Assembly (NCBI GenBank): GCA_019426215.1
Contig: CM033392.1
Span: 34,144,814 to 34,208,813, forward strand
Source of the DNA: Buddleja alternifolia
Taxonomy: Eukaryota > Streptophyta > Magnoliopsida > Lamiales > Scrophulariaceae
DNA: 64,000 nt
Reading direction: 5' to 3'
Below, one piece after another: positions 35,801 through 47,560 of this stretch; position 1 is the stretch's first letter, and each line of letters opens with the position of its first letter. Below the pieces are notes generated by a model. The model was not told the DNA's origin and ran no database searches. It saw nothing but the letters and a program-made list of their open reading frames with translations. A program made the position numbers and the translations under genes.

Positions 35801-38364
35801 TGAGCCCTACCCAAGTGGTGCCTAAGAAAGGGGGAATAACGGTAATTGAGAATGCGAATAATGAGCTTATCCCAACTCGTATAATTAGTGGGTGGCGTGT
35901 ATGTATAGATTACCGTAAGTTGAATGATGCCACACGTAAGGATCATTTCCCCCTCCCCTTTATTGACCAAATGCTTGAACGATTAGCCGGGCATGATTTC
36001 TATTGTTTTCTAGATGGTTACTCCGGCTATAATCAAATTGCCATAGATCCTGAGGACCAAGAGAAAACCACTTTCACTTGTCCTTATGGCACATTTGCTT
36101 ATAGAAGGATGCCATTTGGCTTGTGTAATGCCCCGGCCACTTTTCAAAGATGCATGATGGCTATTTTTCATGATATGGTTGAAGATTTCCTTGAAATTTT
36201 TATGGATGACTTTTCTGTTTTCGGAACAACTTTTGATATTTGTCTTGCTCATCTAAATGTTGTGCTTAAACGTTGTGAAGAAACCAACCTTGTTTTGAAT
36301 TGGGAAAAATGCCATTTAATGGTCCGAGAGGGGATTGTACTTGGCCACAAGATCTCTCAAAAAGGGATCGAAGTGGACCAAGCCAAGATTGAGGTCATTG
36401 AAAAACTTCCCCCACCCACATCGGTAAAAGCTGTTAGGAGTTTTCTCGGGCATGCTGGTTTCTATAGGCGATTCATCTTGAATTTCTCTAAAATTGCGAA
36501 ACCGTTGTCTAATTTGCTTGTTAAAGATGCACCTTTTGATTTCAATTCTTCTTGTATGCAGGCCTTTCTTGATTTGAAGGAACGCTTAGTTTCCGCCCCT
36601 ATCATGTCATCCCCCGATTGGAGCTTACCATTCGAATTGATGTGTGATGCGAGTGACACCGCGGTTGGAGCGGTCCTTGGCCAAAGGAAGGAAAAGGTAT
36701 TTCGAACCATTTACTATGCTAGTAAAACTCTTAACGACGCACAATTGAATTATGCCACCACGGAAAAAGAATTACTCGCCATAGTCTTTGCATTCGATAA
36801 ATTCCACTCTTACCTCGTGCTAAACAAAGTGATAGTTTACACCGATCATTCGGCTTTAAAATATTTGCTTGCCAAGAAAGATGCTAAACCAAGACTCCTT
36901 AGGTGGATTTTGTTACTCCAAGAATTTGATTTAGAGATAAAAGACAAGAAAGGCACCGAAAATGTAGTAGCCGACCACCTCTCACGATTAGAGCTAGTGA
37001 ATGATCCGTTAGATGAGACACCAATTCGTGAGGAATTCCCAGATGAACACCTCCTTGCTATTTCTGAAAAAATTTCACCTTGGTATGCTAACTTTGCCAA
37101 TTACATTGTCACGGGCCGTCTTCCCCCGGATATCACTTTTCATCAAAAGAAGAAATTTCTATCTGATGTAAAGCAATATCTTTGGGACGAACCCTTTTTA
37201 TTCAAAGTTTGTGCAGATGGTTTAATTCGACGTTGCATACCCGAAACGGACGTGCATGCTATCCTATCTCATTGTCATGATATGGCGGTAGGTGGCCATT
37301 TTGGGCCTTCCAAAACGGTAGCTAAGATCCTCCAATCAGGTTTCTTCTGGCCTACTCTTGTTAAAGATGCACATCATTATGTCAAATCTTGTGATCGCTG
37401 TCAACGAATGGGGAACATCTCTAAACATCATGAAACGCCCTTAAATAGCATGTTAGAGTGTGAGTTGTTTGATGTATGGGGTGTGGATTTCATGGGCCCT
37501 TTCCCCAGTTCTTGTTCAAATAAATATATCCTCGTTGCGGTAGACTATGTCTCCAAATGGGTGGAAGCCGTGGCCTTGCCTACTAATGATGCTCGGGTTG
37601 TCACTCGTTTTCTGAAGAAACATATTTTTACTCGATTTGGAACTCCCCGAGCCATCATTAGTGACGGGGGCACCCACTTCTGCAACAGGCAGTTTGAACT
37701 TTTATTGACCAAGTACGGGGTGAAGCATAAAATTTCGACCCCATACCACCCACAAACTAGTGGCCAAGTGGAGGTCTCGAATAGGGAGATTAAGCGTATT
37801 TTAGAAAAAACGGTCAATGCATCAAGAAAGGATTGGTCCCTTAAATTGGATGATGCTCTTTGGGCTTATCGGACCGCCTATAAAACCCCAATTGGCATGT
37901 CCCCGTATCGTCTTGTTTTTGGTAAAGCATGTCACTTGCCCGTTGAACTCGAGCATCGTGCTTATTGGGCCATTAAGTTTCTAAATTTTGACTCTCAAAG
38001 TGTAGGTACACAACGTTTGCTACAACTCAACGAACTCGAAGAATGGCGTCATCTTGCCTATGAGAACGCAAAACTCTATAAGGAGCGGACCAAAATGTGG
38101 CATGACAAACATATTCTCCCCCGGGAATTCCACAAGGGAGAGCGGGTGTTGCTATACAACTCTCGACTCCGACTCTTCCCCGGGAAGCTTAAGTCTCGAT
38201 GGTCGGGACCATTTTTGATTTCCCAGGTCTATCCATCCGGCGCCGTCGAACTTACAACAGATAAAGGACATACTTTCTTGGTCAACGCTCAACGTCTAAA
38301 ACCTTACTTAGGGATGGATGGGCCAAGAGACAAAGAGTCCTTCATCCTCGCGGACCCTTCGTGA
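32878..38364 (+). CDS. Athila-type gag-pol polyprotein, intact (1828 aa)
   Basis: Single uninterrupted frame. I choose the ATG at 32878 ([15 protein letters not shown]); the frame is open upstream only from a GTG at 32827. Retrotransposon gag domain at about residues 145-245. A Pro/Arg/Ala-rich segment at 458-542 is encoded by GCGCCTAGGCGCC-type repeats. Protease [10 protein letters not shown] starts at residue 666. Reverse transcriptase has FMDD at 1108-1111 and the [14 protein letters not shown] block. RNase H follows at about 1245-1375 ([23 protein letters not shown]), then the integrase HHCC zinc region (about 1440-1490) and the DDE core with [17 protein letters not shown] and [11 protein letters not shown]. 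No CCHC knuckle is apparent after gag. It encodes particle formation, reverse transcription and integration. All catalytic motifs are present, so this could be a functional copy. Confidence 0.95.
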   Translation: MTRSSSKPLYELEPEIERVLRTSRRAREMANNLNQNPNGNFPDMNSPETREWLQGVLQAMQAVPPPQLPSVRGSLPPRVHTIPGPVVVPNFVTPNYHIPAHIFNMVQGDPFYGEPHESPHAHLETIDEALVTIQYHPRDLDAIRLRVFHFSLKDRATTWYKSLPPQSITTWSELVDAFLNKFFPPSKINELRSNIKGFRQRSNESLAEAWARYKGMLRKCPDHNFGLNEQVLHFYDGVRSRIRHRLNAGAGGDLLGLDCQSVWDKVEQLAREDELYPDDEEASSSKKVACIEEVVEEVVLLEPEVGNVNYVGNQNKPRVNFHIPENFPKRPNPAQNAQPGIYQAPRPPFNNPPPRQGNFNGQGQGQVQMRPPTIDEKLDAHMKKSDTSFNELRNMIKDMCMEMKDLRTQVGQLSNAVNGRAPGTLPSDTEKNPKAQCNAIALRSGKQLENDTASTSAPERPDMRAQAPEDPRLGAYTRAQAPPTVFVPADPRLGANTRAQAPTTDLPDANSLHPAPERPNMRAQAPEDPRLGADTRAQAPPTASVGFHPSNPTLSPPIEVRLPFPNAHKKKKKEMDPSFLRILAILREVRINIPFIDAILQMPNYVKFFKDILSNKQKWEENETVCLTEECSAVLLNKLPTKLQDPGSLTIPCTIGSLSFKKVLCDSGASINLLPYSLFKKLGLGNPKPTSMSLQLADRSIKRPKGIIEDVIVQVDKFYFPVDFVVLDMEEDVEVPLILGRPFLATGKAVIDIANGKLTLNVGDDKVTFDVYKVLKHPFDHDSCYRIDTFDHLIVEYLQDNTIENSLEQSLMKSMQVDSEKDDLVEKVLSLEYKSSSHSGGFIKVDRSLSGSPRPSIEEPPSLELKPLPSHLKYVYLNDDETLPLIISSSLSGSQEEQLMTVLRSHKRAFGWKLADIKGISPAICMHKILMEDSTKPTRQPQRRSNPQIQEVVKKEVIKLLDSGIIYPISDSAWVSPTQVVPKKGGITVIENANNELIPTRIISGWRVCIDYRKLNDATRKDHFPLPFIDQMLERLAGHDFYCFLDGYSGYNQIAIDPEDQEKTTFTCPYGTFAYRRMPFGLCNAPATFQRCMMAIFHDMVEDFLEIFMDDFSVFGTTFDICLAHLNVVLKRCEETNLVLNWEKCHLMVREGIVLGHKISQKGIEVDQAKIEVIEKLPPPTSVKAVRSFLGHAGFYRRFILNFSKIAKPLSNLLVKDAPFDFNSSCMQAFLDLKERLVSAPIMSSPDWSLPFELMCDASDTAVGAVLGQRKEKVFRTIYYASKTLNDAQLNYATTEKELLAIVFAFDKFHSYLVLNKVIVYTDHSALKYLLAKKDAKPRLLRWILLLQEFDLEIKDKKGTENVVADHLSRLELVNDPLDETPIREEFPDEHLLAISEKISPWYANFANYIVTGRLPPDITFHQKKKFLSDVKQYLWDEPFLFKVCADGLIRRCIPETDVHAILSHCHDMAVGGHFGPSKTVAKILQSGFFWPTLVKDAHHYVKSCDRCQRMGNISKHHETPLNSMLECELFDVWGVDFMGPFPSSCSNKYILVAVDYVSKWVEAVALPTNDARVVTRFLKKHIFTRFGTPRAIISDGGTHFCNRQFELLLTKYGVKHKISTPYHPQTSGQVEVSNREIKRILEKTVNASRKDWSLKLDDALWAYRTAYKTPIGMSPYRLVFGKACHLPVELEHRAYWAIKFLNFDSQSVGTQRLLQLNELEEWRHLAYENAKLYKERTKMWHDKHILPREFHKGERVLLYNSRLRLFPGKLKSRWSGPFLISQVYPSGAVELTTDKGHTFLVNAQRLKPYLGMDGPRDKESFILADPS
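34245..34503 (+). repeat. In-frame GC palindrome repeats inside gag-pol
   Basis: Three partial units built from GCGCCCGAGCGCCC, GCGCCCAGGCGCC and GCGCCTAGGCGCC, translated as repeats of [17 protein letters not shown] and TRAQAP. The array keeps the reading frame. It lies between gag and protease, a region that tolerates length change in Gypsy elements. The same nucleotide motifs occur outside the coding region of this element. Confidence 0.9.
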
Positions 38365-39421
38365 TTCTTCGCTTTCAGTCGAGCTAATGACTCTAAACTA
38401 GCGCTTCTTGGGAGGCAACCCATGTTTTCTTTCCGTTTCCTTTTCTTTTTCCCTTATTATTCCGTTTGTTGCTTTATTTTCTAACCTTACATCTTTGTTA
38501 GTTTGTGTTTTAAGTGTTTTGTCTCTTCCCTTTTGAAACAGGAAATGAAATTCGTTACAAAACTATTCAGAATCCCGCGCCCAAGCGCCGAGAAATCAGG
38601 CGCCTAGGCGCCCGACTCTGAAACGGGCGCCCAAGCGCCGAGAAATCAGGCGCCTAGGCGCCCGACTCTGAAACGGGCGCCCAAGCGCCGAGAAATCAGG
38701 CGCCTAGGCGCCCGACTCTGAAAGGGGCGCCCAGGCGCCGAGAAACGCCCGCCTAGGCGCCCGCATTACCAACCAAAGGACTCGAGGTAAGTTGTATCGC
38801 GCGCCTAGGCGCCCAAACACGCGCGCCTAGGCGCCCGATTCTGAATCTAAAAATATATGGGTAAAAAAAAGGTCAAAATTCCCCAAAATCTTCACAACTC
38901 CTCTCCCACTCGAATTCCGGCGATTTCCTCAACATTTCCGGCCATTTCCACCGGATTTCACCGCCACTTCCGTCAACATCATTCGTTGCACAAGAGGCTC
39001 GTCTTTCACATCGACTCGGTGCGAAAATTTTGGGGATAAAAGGTGAGTTTTGGCTTTACCCTCCTTCCATTTCCGATTCATAGCCGACGCGTAGGTGCCT
39101 TGTGTTATATATTGAGGATTAATTGGGGCATTGGCCGATTGTTGATTGAATTTTTAGTTGTTATTGCATTTGAGAGCTTGAAATTGAAAGTGTGGGTTGT
39201 AATCAAAAAAAATTGGGGGTTGATGTTGTTGAATTGGATGGTCTATTGTTGCTAAATCCGTGGGTTATTATCAATTTGTGGGTTGAAATTGAATTTGTGG
39301 ATTGTTGCCAAGTGTGGGTTGCTCTGATTTTGGTGTGTGTTGGGCGTTGAAGATTGTTGTATTTGGTTGGTTGCATTTGGGTCGATTTGAGTAGTTAAGA
39401 AGTTGATAATTGTTGTTGCAA
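38365..39421 (+). other. Spacer between gag-pol and second ORF of element G
   Basis: Non-coding. It contains the 50-bp tandem array (38577-38766), further palindromes to about 38842, and a short leader-like region with GT-rich sequence (39200-39400). Confidence 0.7.
38577..38766 (+). repeat. 50-bp tandem array with GGCGCCTAGGCGCC palindromes
   Basis: Units start at 38577, 38627, 38677 and 38727 (last one partial). Each contains GCGCCCAAGCGCC, a GAGAAATCA spacer, GGCGCCTAGGCGCCC and GACTCTGAAA. The first three units are virtually identical, so amplification is recent. Two further palindromes follow at about 38800-38842. Confidence 0.95.
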
Positions 39422-40728
39422 ATGACGAGAACTACCAACAGGCCGTCAAAGGGTAAGAAAAAAATGGGTGAGGGTTCCTCTAATGAGCCCGAGAATCCCG
39501 ATAGTACCCGTTTTGAAAACCCTCAAGTCCAAATTATGTGTCAGAGTTTGAGCACCCCCCGCACCCTTATTAAGGAGCACTATTTAACCACCCGGGGACA
39601 GCCCTCTGTGCACGAATTGATACAATTTCATCGCTTACAGTTTTTTGTCAAAAGCCCGAGGCCATTCATCTTCCTTGGGTTCTGGAATTCTTCAGCTCCG
39701 GGGTTTATGATGAGATTGAGACACGAGGATGGCTGGGGACTACCCTTTTGGTCCGGGGCAAACATGTCAATTATGAGTTGAGACAGATTAGGGAGAGCAT
39801 AGGCACCCCGACCCCTCAGACATGCGAGTTCACCGCTCTTTACAATTCAGGGCGCCTCCGAGTTAGCCTGTCGGATATTTTGCAGGTTATTGGCCGAGAG
39901 GGGTGGGAATGGGTACCCGGAGAAGCTCATGTCCCCCGTAGGGCTCTATTACCCGAGGCTGCTTTCTGGCTCGACTTCATCAGATTCAATTTAATGCCGA
40001 GTACCAATCGATCAGAGGCAAACAAGGAACGGGCCACCCTCATCTACGCTATTATGTCCAAGAAAGCTGTGGACTTTGCCCGGGTAATCCACAAGTCTTT
40101 GACGGACCACTTTAGAAAGTTGAAGAATGAGTTAGGGCCATTGATTAACAAAGAATTGGCTAAGCAAAAGGGAGAAGGTCCCACTCGGAAGATTCCCATC
40201 ATTCTCCCGTCACTGATCACAGCTTTATGCAAGGCGGCTAAGGTTCCCACATTTCCTTTGGAGCGTACTGAGCTTCCTGGTTCTTATCTCACCGTGGTAG
40301 ATGACGACTCCCAGGCTCCTCCACCACCAGCTACTTCAAAGAGGCCTCGCCCATCTTCATCCCAGTCTACTAGCTCCCCACAGTTTCCACCTATGGATGC
40401 CGCCGCCATTAGACAATTAAAGGATGAATTGAGGGAGGAGTTGCGAGATGAGATGAGGGTGGTCATGTCCGACACTTGTGCTTATTTCCGTCAGCTTTTT
40501 GTAGAGCATGATGCGTTTGTCGGTTGGGGGCCGTTTGATTATTCTGCTCCTCCACCTTACCCGCACCCCCCGCCTCAGCAGCCCGCAGATATGCACGAGT
40601 CAGGTGCTCTCGTTCCTGACGGAGGTGATGATGAGGCTCATAATGATGAGGGTAGCCCGTTGATTGATTTGGATGATCTAGGCGGCGAGGATGAGGATTA
40701 CATTGACCGTTTTGGCACCTCTGATTAG
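39422..40728 (+). pseudogene. Second ORF of element G (env-like position), one frameshift
   Basis: The ATG at 39422 (MTRTTNRPSKGKKKMGEG) begins a frame that diverges near a T6 run at 39643-39648. The downstream frame is open to the stop at 40728 and contains FWLDFIRFNLMPSTNRSEAN, a Pro/Ser-rich linker, a helical stretch rich in DELREEL, and an acidic end. It resembles the plant transposon protein domain found in Athila-group elements. No signal peptide or membrane segment is seen. In Athila this ORF sits where a retroviral env would be, but its function is unknown. The frameshift separates the first ~75 codons from the rest. Confidence 0.7.
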
Positions 40729-42266
40729 GCTTATCTTGTTTTATTTCCATGCATGTTTCTCATTTTTTTTGTTTATCTCGTTTTGTTTTATTCTATTCTA
40801 TCCAATGTTTGATGCTCTGTATGTCTAGCATTTGTTTACCTATGTAGTGATCGACACAGTGATTGCCATCCGTGGACTTGATTACCTTAAGTGGACTCGG
40901 GTTTGCTTTTCAGCTTCCCTATGGTGACGTGTACTTTGCCCTTTTCTTTTTCAAACATTGGGGACAATGTTCATGATAAGTGTGGGGGGTATACTAGATC
41001 CATTATAGTCATGTTGATTCATGTTTTACATATTTCGGTCCAAGTTTGGTCAAGTTTGGGGGGTGCTGTACCTCTACATGTGAAATGTGTGCAATTTTAA
41101 TTTATTTTTTTTTGATAGAATTTCAACCCTTCACTTGAGGCATTGAGCATGGTTAATTTGAATACATGGTATGTTTTCTCTATCAATTTGGTTTTTAATG
41201 GCTATACACATCGTTCCTTGCTTATGGGATCCTAACTAGACTAGATTAACCTTAAGATGATTCACATATGCACCTAAATCGAAGGTAGAGGAGTTGAGTG
41301 GGCAATCATTTTGAAACACTTAAAGGCTTGATCCCGGAAATATCAACTTAGAATTTTCACATGTGTTATGAGTTGAGAACGTTAACTTCGTGTGCTTAAT
41401 AATAATAAAAAGAGGTTGAACATTGGTATGACTGAAAAAAGTCAGGCTTAATAGATACTGGGGGCGAAGAGCACCATGCCTAGAATACTGTACTATTTTG
41501 CTAATTTGAGCTAAGCTCAAGCCAATGTAAGTGTTAAGTGAATAAGGACCTAGTTTGATTTTGTGGCCTTTGACACTCGAGTGATTAAGCCCTTAGGAAT
41601 GTCTCCACATTTGATACCCTAAAGCCATCTGGTTTAGGAGTTATTGGCCTAAAACTCGTTACACGGGTGTCATAGAAAGCCTAAGAGGATCAAACATTGC
41701 ACATGGTCTAGCCTCTAATGTTTCGAGTTGAAAGTGCATAAGATAAATCCGAAAGTGGAATGAAGTGATAAATTTTTAAGTGGCTATGAAGTTGTATTCA
41801 ATTCTCGTACCATGTGAATAATCAAAAGTTGATAAATATGGGGTTAATGTTTGAAAAGTGGTAAGAATGCCACTTGACTATAATACTTGAGATTTATTAC
41901 ACTACACCCTTAGGATGATCTTTTCAATGTTAAGGCGTAACATGAGCAAATGTGTGATGTGTATATATTTGTAATATGAGCTTAAACAGATGAATTCATA
42001 CCATTGTGTGCTATTAATCATTGTAATTTACATTGAGTGATCGGGGTTGAAAATCTTTCGATTTTGTGGGTATATCGTCTGCAAACCCTCACGAGACTAT
42101 AACTCGTCCTTTGAGGTAACTCAAAGGTTCAAAGGCTTGTTGCATTCGCTAAATGCAACCGTTTACTCCACGAAAGTGAGTTAGGTAGTTTTCTTTTTGT
42201 TTCTCTCTTTGATTGATGATGTTTCCTTATCTTAGAACTCTTATTGCTCGAGGACGAGCAATTGAT
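40729..42266 (+). other. 3' non-coding region of element G
   Basis: About 1.5 kb without an ORF, between the second ORF and the polypurine tract. It includes the GGGGACAATGTTCATGATAA block (about 40960) and AGTGTGGGGG-like motifs, common in Athila 3' regions. No palindromes of the GGCGCCTAGGCGCC type are seen here. Confidence 0.7.
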
Positions 42267-42280
42267 AAGTGTGGGGGTGT
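42267..42280 (+). other. Polypurine tract of element G
   Basis: AGTGTGGGGGTGT-type sequence lies immediately before the 3' LTR start TGATAAGAGG; it primes plus-strand DNA. Confidence 0.7.
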
Positions 42281-43954
42281 TGATAAGAGGCATTTTTACG
42301 TGTTTTTAAGCCCCTTTGCGTTTATGTCTTAGGTTCATTTATCGCTTGATTCTTGCCACATGTGCGTTTAATTCGTGCATTAAGTGATTTCAGGTCTTAA
42401 ATGGATACAATTAAAGAACGGGATGAAAAATGACGTATAAAACAAGTTTAGGCCAAATTTCTATGCACCCCTACGCCTAGGCGCCATCTTGCCCACGCCC
42501 GGGCGCCGTTTCAGCACCACTTTCCACGTTCGAGCGATATTTTCGTATTTTAGAGACCGAATTGGATGAACGTTTCCTTCTACAAAGTTGTAGAACTATG
42601 TGTTAGCTTCAAATGAGGACTTGAATCATCCAAATCGGAGTTTTGTGGAGAGAGTTATGAAGGAAATACAATTGCTGCGCAAGACAGAGGCAAATACTCC
42701 CAACATTCTGATTTGGGCGCCCGAGCGCCGTAAAACCCGCGCCTAGGCGCGCCCACATCCGAGATTTGATTCCTTTCAGCCAAAAGATCATCATTTGATG
42801 GGGGAATGGAACATTTAAAGCCAAGAGGTCATCACATGTATGGGGGGGATGTCATAAGTATGTTTCTTACTAGATCTACTTTTGGGAATTTTATACTACT
42901 CACTTTAAGAGTAGTGGAGGGGACACTAGGGGGGACATACACATGAGGGGCTGATTTGTGGTGGTCTTCTTAAGGGATCCTAAGGGGCAATTGACCGATC
43001 AATCTGGGAGAGAAAGGGAGAGAGAGGCATTGGATCCATCACTTTTCACTCATCATCATTCATCACCATATTTCTTCATCACTTTTGGAGGGGAACAAAG
43101 AGGGAGAAGCTAAGGATTGAAGATCAAGAGCAAAGATCCATCATCAATCAATTGAGGGAGTTTTAATTATTTGCATTTACATGTTTATTTCCATGGGTAT
43201 GTATATGTTTGTATTAGATTTTCTTAAGGCTTTGATGAGAGGCTAATATTGTAGAACTAAGGCCATGTGAAGGCCAAATTTATGAATCAATATATGTGAA
43301 GTTGCTCTTTGTATTAATTCTCCTATTGCTTTGTGTGTTAATTCTATGCTTTTATTCCAATCATGTGTTTGATCACCATATGCTTGCTATCTTGCCTAAT
43401 CTAGTTGTTCGAGAGAAAATAGATTAGGGTGCAAGAGAATTAACACATCATCCGAAACAAATGAGGGATTGCCCTAGAAATAGGTAAAGATTCCCGGGTG
43501 TTGTTAGCCGAATTCGTTCGGGGAAGCTCTAGAACGTTAATGCGTGATTTTTGATTAGATTCTCGGATAGACATATTTAGAGAACCGTCAATTAATCATA
43601 GGATTATTATGTGCCGAGACATCGGGTAATAGTTAATTTAGGAGTTTCCACCAAAGCAATAGGAGTCTAATAATTCGAAGAGTAGTTCATATATATTGAC
43701 GAGTAGATTTGGTTGTAGCATGTGCCTTAGTCATTTTATCATACGTGAGATTTAATTCATAGCTTGTTCCCTCCTTTGATCTTTCGTTTACTTAATTGTT
43801 TTCCTCTTGCTTTACTTTAATTGTCTTTTCTTTCATTAAAATCATAAACTAGAATTCAAGTCTCCGTGGTTCGACAACCCGGACTTTTAGTCCACTTTAT
43901 TATTACCACGACTAGTACACTTGCTATCAAAGCACGTTAAGTTTTAGCGTGTCA
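42281..43954 (+). repeat. 3' LTR of Athila-type element G (1674 bp)
   Basis: Starts TGATAAGAGGC, ends AGCGTGTCA, followed by the target duplication ATATG. By-eye differences from the 5' LTR include one-base changes near 42412, 42452, 42589, 42811, 43511 and 43778, and small indels near 42550, 42571 and in the G run near 42842. Confidence 0.95.
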
Positions 43955-46343
43955 ATATGCTTTTGGAACCAATCGATGAAACTCTTGTTATGCTCTTTCG
44001 AAATCCAACTCTCATTTTTAATTGGATTTAATCTCTTAAGTTGGTCCTTGTGCTCTTCAACATATGGATCAACCTCATCGGTGTTGTGGAGCACATATAG
44101 GTGTGCCTGCTCCGGTTGTGTGCAAGGAACACTAACTAATTGCTTTCCAACTATGCTTTCTCCTTCTGTTCTCCCTCCCACAACATGAGACTTTGGAAGC
44201 TGTGTAACGTTAGAATCTGCCAGATATTCTATGCAAAATATAATGGCTTCATCAACTATGTACCATTTAACAATGCAACCTTCCGGTCGACTACGATTTT
44301 TCACGTAGCTTTTCAATACCTTCATATAATGCTCAGCGGAATACATAGATCTCATAAAAGTCGGTCCACATTGTTGTGTCTCTCCAATTAAGTTAATAGA
44401 TAGATGAGTCATTATTTCAAAAAATGCAGTTGGAAAATTCATCTCAGGGTCACATAAAGTGATGGCAATTTGCTTTTGAAGTGCAAGAAATTGTTCAGGA
44501 TCAAACACCTTGCTCCACATTACTTTGAAGAGGAAACACAATCTAGTTATAGTTTCTCTCACCTTTTTTTGGCAAAATGGACCGTATATTAATTGGTAGC
44601 AAATGATCCATGATTACATGACAATCATGAGTCTTCATGTGCTTTAGCTTCAAGTCCTTCATTGATACAAGACTGCTAATGTTTGAAGATACCCTTCTGG
44701 AACTTTCACTCCATTAAGAAACTCACATAATGCAATTTTTTCTTTCCTAGATAGAGAGTGAGCTACTAGAAACAGATAAGTATGTTTTCCCTTATTTGTT
44801 GGTGCTAATTTACCTCTTTTCTTCAATTCAACTAAATTAACCTTTTTTTCACCCAGTTTTTGCAAGGTCACATGCAAAAGTCTTTTTAAATTTGATATCC
44901 AAGTATTTTACATTCTCGAACACGTTTCACCAGTCAAGAACTTAGGAGATGGACCGTCTTCTATCTTCCCATTGAAATATTTCTTCCACAGACGATATCG
45001 ATGGTTGCGATTAAGCCATCTTCGATGCCCTTGGAATGCATATTTCTGAGAGTGTGGCAATCGATGTTGATCTGTACTCTTGACACATATGGGAAATCCA
45101 CATTGGCCATGTACACCATATCCCTCGAGATTTGCTCTTGCCCAAAAATCATTGATTGTTCCAAATAACATGACTCTGAGTTTGAAACTTTCTTTTCTAT
45201 CATATACTTTAATACCGGTCTCCCACAACACCTTCATATCCTCAATTAAAGGAGCCAAGTAGACATCTATATCATTTCCAGGTTGTTTCGATCCAGAAAT
45301 GAGTGTTAGCATCATTATATGCTCTCAGTTCATTCATCGTGATGGGGGTAGGTTGTAGATCATCAAAATCACCAGCCATGTACTATGTGAGCTAATTTGC
45401 AAGCCATGTGGGTTCATGCCATCTGTATCCAATAGAAGGCGCAAGTTTCTTGGTTCTTCACCAAATTCAGGGAAATCATCATATATCTTTTTTCATTGAG
45501 GAGAATCTGAGGGGTGTCGAATTATCATCTTCATTCCTTTCTTCAAGCTTTCTATCAGCATGCCATGTCAAGTCCTTGGCAAACTCTTAACTACTGTACA
45601 TGCGCCTAAATCTAGGTATTCTAGGAAAATACCACATTGTTTTGACAGGAGAAAATCTATTCTTCTTGTACCGTGAGGCGCCACATTTTGGACACGCCTT
45701 CAATGATGCATAGTCAATTCTAAACAATATACAATCATTGAGACAAGCATGTATCCTCTCATACCCCATGCTAATTGAGGTTAACATTCATTTAGCCTCA
45801 TAAGTACGATTAGGAAACACATTATCCTCGAGTATCATGCTTTTTAATAGACCAAGTTTGTGAAACTCTTATCACTTCATCCATTGTTGGCTTTTAACTT
45901 GTATAGGTTCAGGACTGCTTTCAATCTTGTGAATTTCCTACCACTATACAGTGGTGACTTTGAATCACTTGTCAAATTGTCAAATATTTTAGTACAATTT
46001 CGCAAATCCTCCTCAACCACATTTGTCATCTCCTTTGAAGGATTAGGCTCATAATCATTCATGTCGAAATCCTGTGATGGATATGATGTACCATCCAAAT
46101 CATCTGACATGACACTACTTTCACCGTGTCTTGTCCAACGTGTGTAACTTTTATCAATTCCATTACACACCAAATGATCTTCCAAGTCACGTGGACTAAT
46201 TCTCTTTCCAAAACAATAACATAAACACGGGCAAGTGATCCTAGTCGGATCTGGTGCATGCTCAACCACAAACTTGATGAACTCTTTCACCCCTTTCTCA
46301 TCTGTTCCGACATACGATCCGCTAAAATCCAACTTTGATCCAT
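43955..46343 (-). pseudogene. TNP2-type CACTA transposase, N-terminal and central part
   Basis: Minus-strand ATG at 46343 (MDQSWILADRMS), then a frameshift into a transposase-associated domain: KGVKEFIKFVVEHA and the zinc-like motif CPCLCYC...DLEDHLVCNG (46290-46170). The next part, 45787-45587, has YERIHACLNDCILFRIDYAS and CPKCGASRYKK. A central segment (45590-45320) and 45315-44908 (ARANLEGYGVHGQCGFPIC) are TNP2 catalytic-region homologues. DUF4218 lies at 44562-43955 (TAFFEIMTHLSINLIGE). The frame breaks at each of these joints, through introns or mutations. The Athila element then interrupts it at 43954; the C-terminus continues at 31044-30355. The product would cut and join CACTA ends. 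Confidence 0.8.
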
Positions 46344-46379
46344 CTTGTTTCTAAATTACTTAACTTAAATAATTTTAAC

Positions 46380-46866
46380 ATCAGTTGAGTTGAATTAATT
46401 AAATAATTTTAATTTTAATTTTATGTCCCATTATTCTAGAAAAATTCGGCAGAGTTACGACGCAAAAACTTTTGCCAAGTTCTCGACTTAATCTTTCCCC
46501 AAACTTGCAACCAACAAAATTCGGATCTTTCAGCCACAACAAACCCAACATTCTAATCTTTCACCCACAACAAACCCAAAATATCGATCTCACTATACAA
46601 AAATATTGATCACCAATTGGATCATATAAAGCATCATATTTCTAGCCACTCAAATATTGATCACCAGTTGGATCACATAAATTACATAAAACTACAAATA
46701 AAGCATCATGTTATAAATATTGACCACCAGTTGGATCACATAAAGCATCATATTTCCAGCAACTACAAATACTGATCATCAGTTGGATCACATAAATCAC
46801 ATAAAACTAGAAATAAAGCATCATATTTCCAGCAACTAAGTATAAATATTGATCACCAGTTGGATC
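46380..46866 (-). repeat. Repeat region upstream of the CACTA F transposase
   Basis: The right part (about 46600-46866) is a set of tandem copies of ATTGATCACCAGTTGGATCA plus CATAAA and AAAGCATCATATTTCCAGC. The left part matches 30060-30200 upstream of the second F ORF. It is a candidate 5' regulatory or intron sequence. Confidence 0.65.
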
Positions 46867-47560
46867 AATGTACCCTAAACCACAAAATAACCATAATGTA
46901 ATCCCAGATTAAACGTAATTAACCCCCATCTAACCCATATTAACCCTAAATTTCGCCAAGTCCCTATTTCCCTTAAATTTCCCTAAAAATAGGGAAATCT
47001 CAAGAATTACTTATACCACAAAATTTTCCTCATATTTATCTGAAAACGTTATCCTAAATCCGCACAACTACAGACATATAGCACAAACCTGAGACACATA
47101 GCACAACTCTATATGTGTGTGTGTATATATTTATCTAAAAAACTTACCCCAAATTCGCACAAACTAAAATGGTGGTGATGGTGGAGACGGTGCCGGTGGT
47201 GACGGCTGTGGCATTGATAGCGGCAGTGGTGACGGCGGTGCTATATATATAGAATATATACATATATATATACACATATATAGAGAAAGAGAGAGAGAAA
47301 GAGAGACCGATTGGTGATGGTGGAGCCGGAAGAGCCAAGTGGTGGTGGTGACAGTGGTGGTGCCGAGTGGTGGTGCTGCCAAGAGAGAGAGTAGAGATAG
47401 AGAGAGAGAAAGACAGAAAGAGATTGAGTGGTGGTGGTGGAGCGGCGGCGTCGAGTGGTAGTGTGGGATGGTGGCGGTGATGTGTGAGAGAGAGACCAAG
47501 AGTAAGAGAAAGTGAGCGAAAGAGAAATAAGAAATGGGAGAGAGAGGAGAAGGCAGCCGA
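46867..47560 (-). other. 5' leader region of CACTA F
   Basis: Non-coding; contains purine/pyrimidine microsatellites, GTGGTGGTG tracts and TATATA runs (47100-47540). Comparable low-complexity DNA occurs in CACTA K at 60120-60350, supporting a shared family. Confidence 0.5.

Larger units (their letters stand above)
31045..43954 (+). mobile_element. Complete Athila-type Ty3/Gypsy retrotransposon G, TSD ATATG
   Basis: 5' LTR 31045-32719, Asp-tRNA-type primer site, intact gag-pol ORF, a tandem-repeat region, a second ORF (env-like position), polypurine tract and 3' LTR 42281-43954. The flanking direct repeats ATATG are at 31040-31044 and 43955-43959. The two LTRs differ by only a handful of substitutions and one-base indels by eye, so the insertion is recent. 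It split CACTA F in its transposase gene. Family assignment rests on the reverse transcriptase, the TGGCGCCGTTGCCGGGGA primer site and the extra 3' ORF. Confidence 0.95.

Noticed and set aside
38577..38842. CRISPR-like array
   Set aside because: The whole 50-bp unit is repeated, with no variable spacers, in a plant retrotransposon.
31373..42824. Identical 71-codon minus-strand ORFs at 31373-31588 and 42609-42824
   Set aside because: They are the same LTR position in the two LTRs of element G; chance frames across the GC motif.
47144..47499. Thr/Ala- and Ser/His/Pro-rich ORFs in the CACTA F leader
   Set aside because: Produced by GGT/GAGA simple repeats; no domain and overlapping in two frames.
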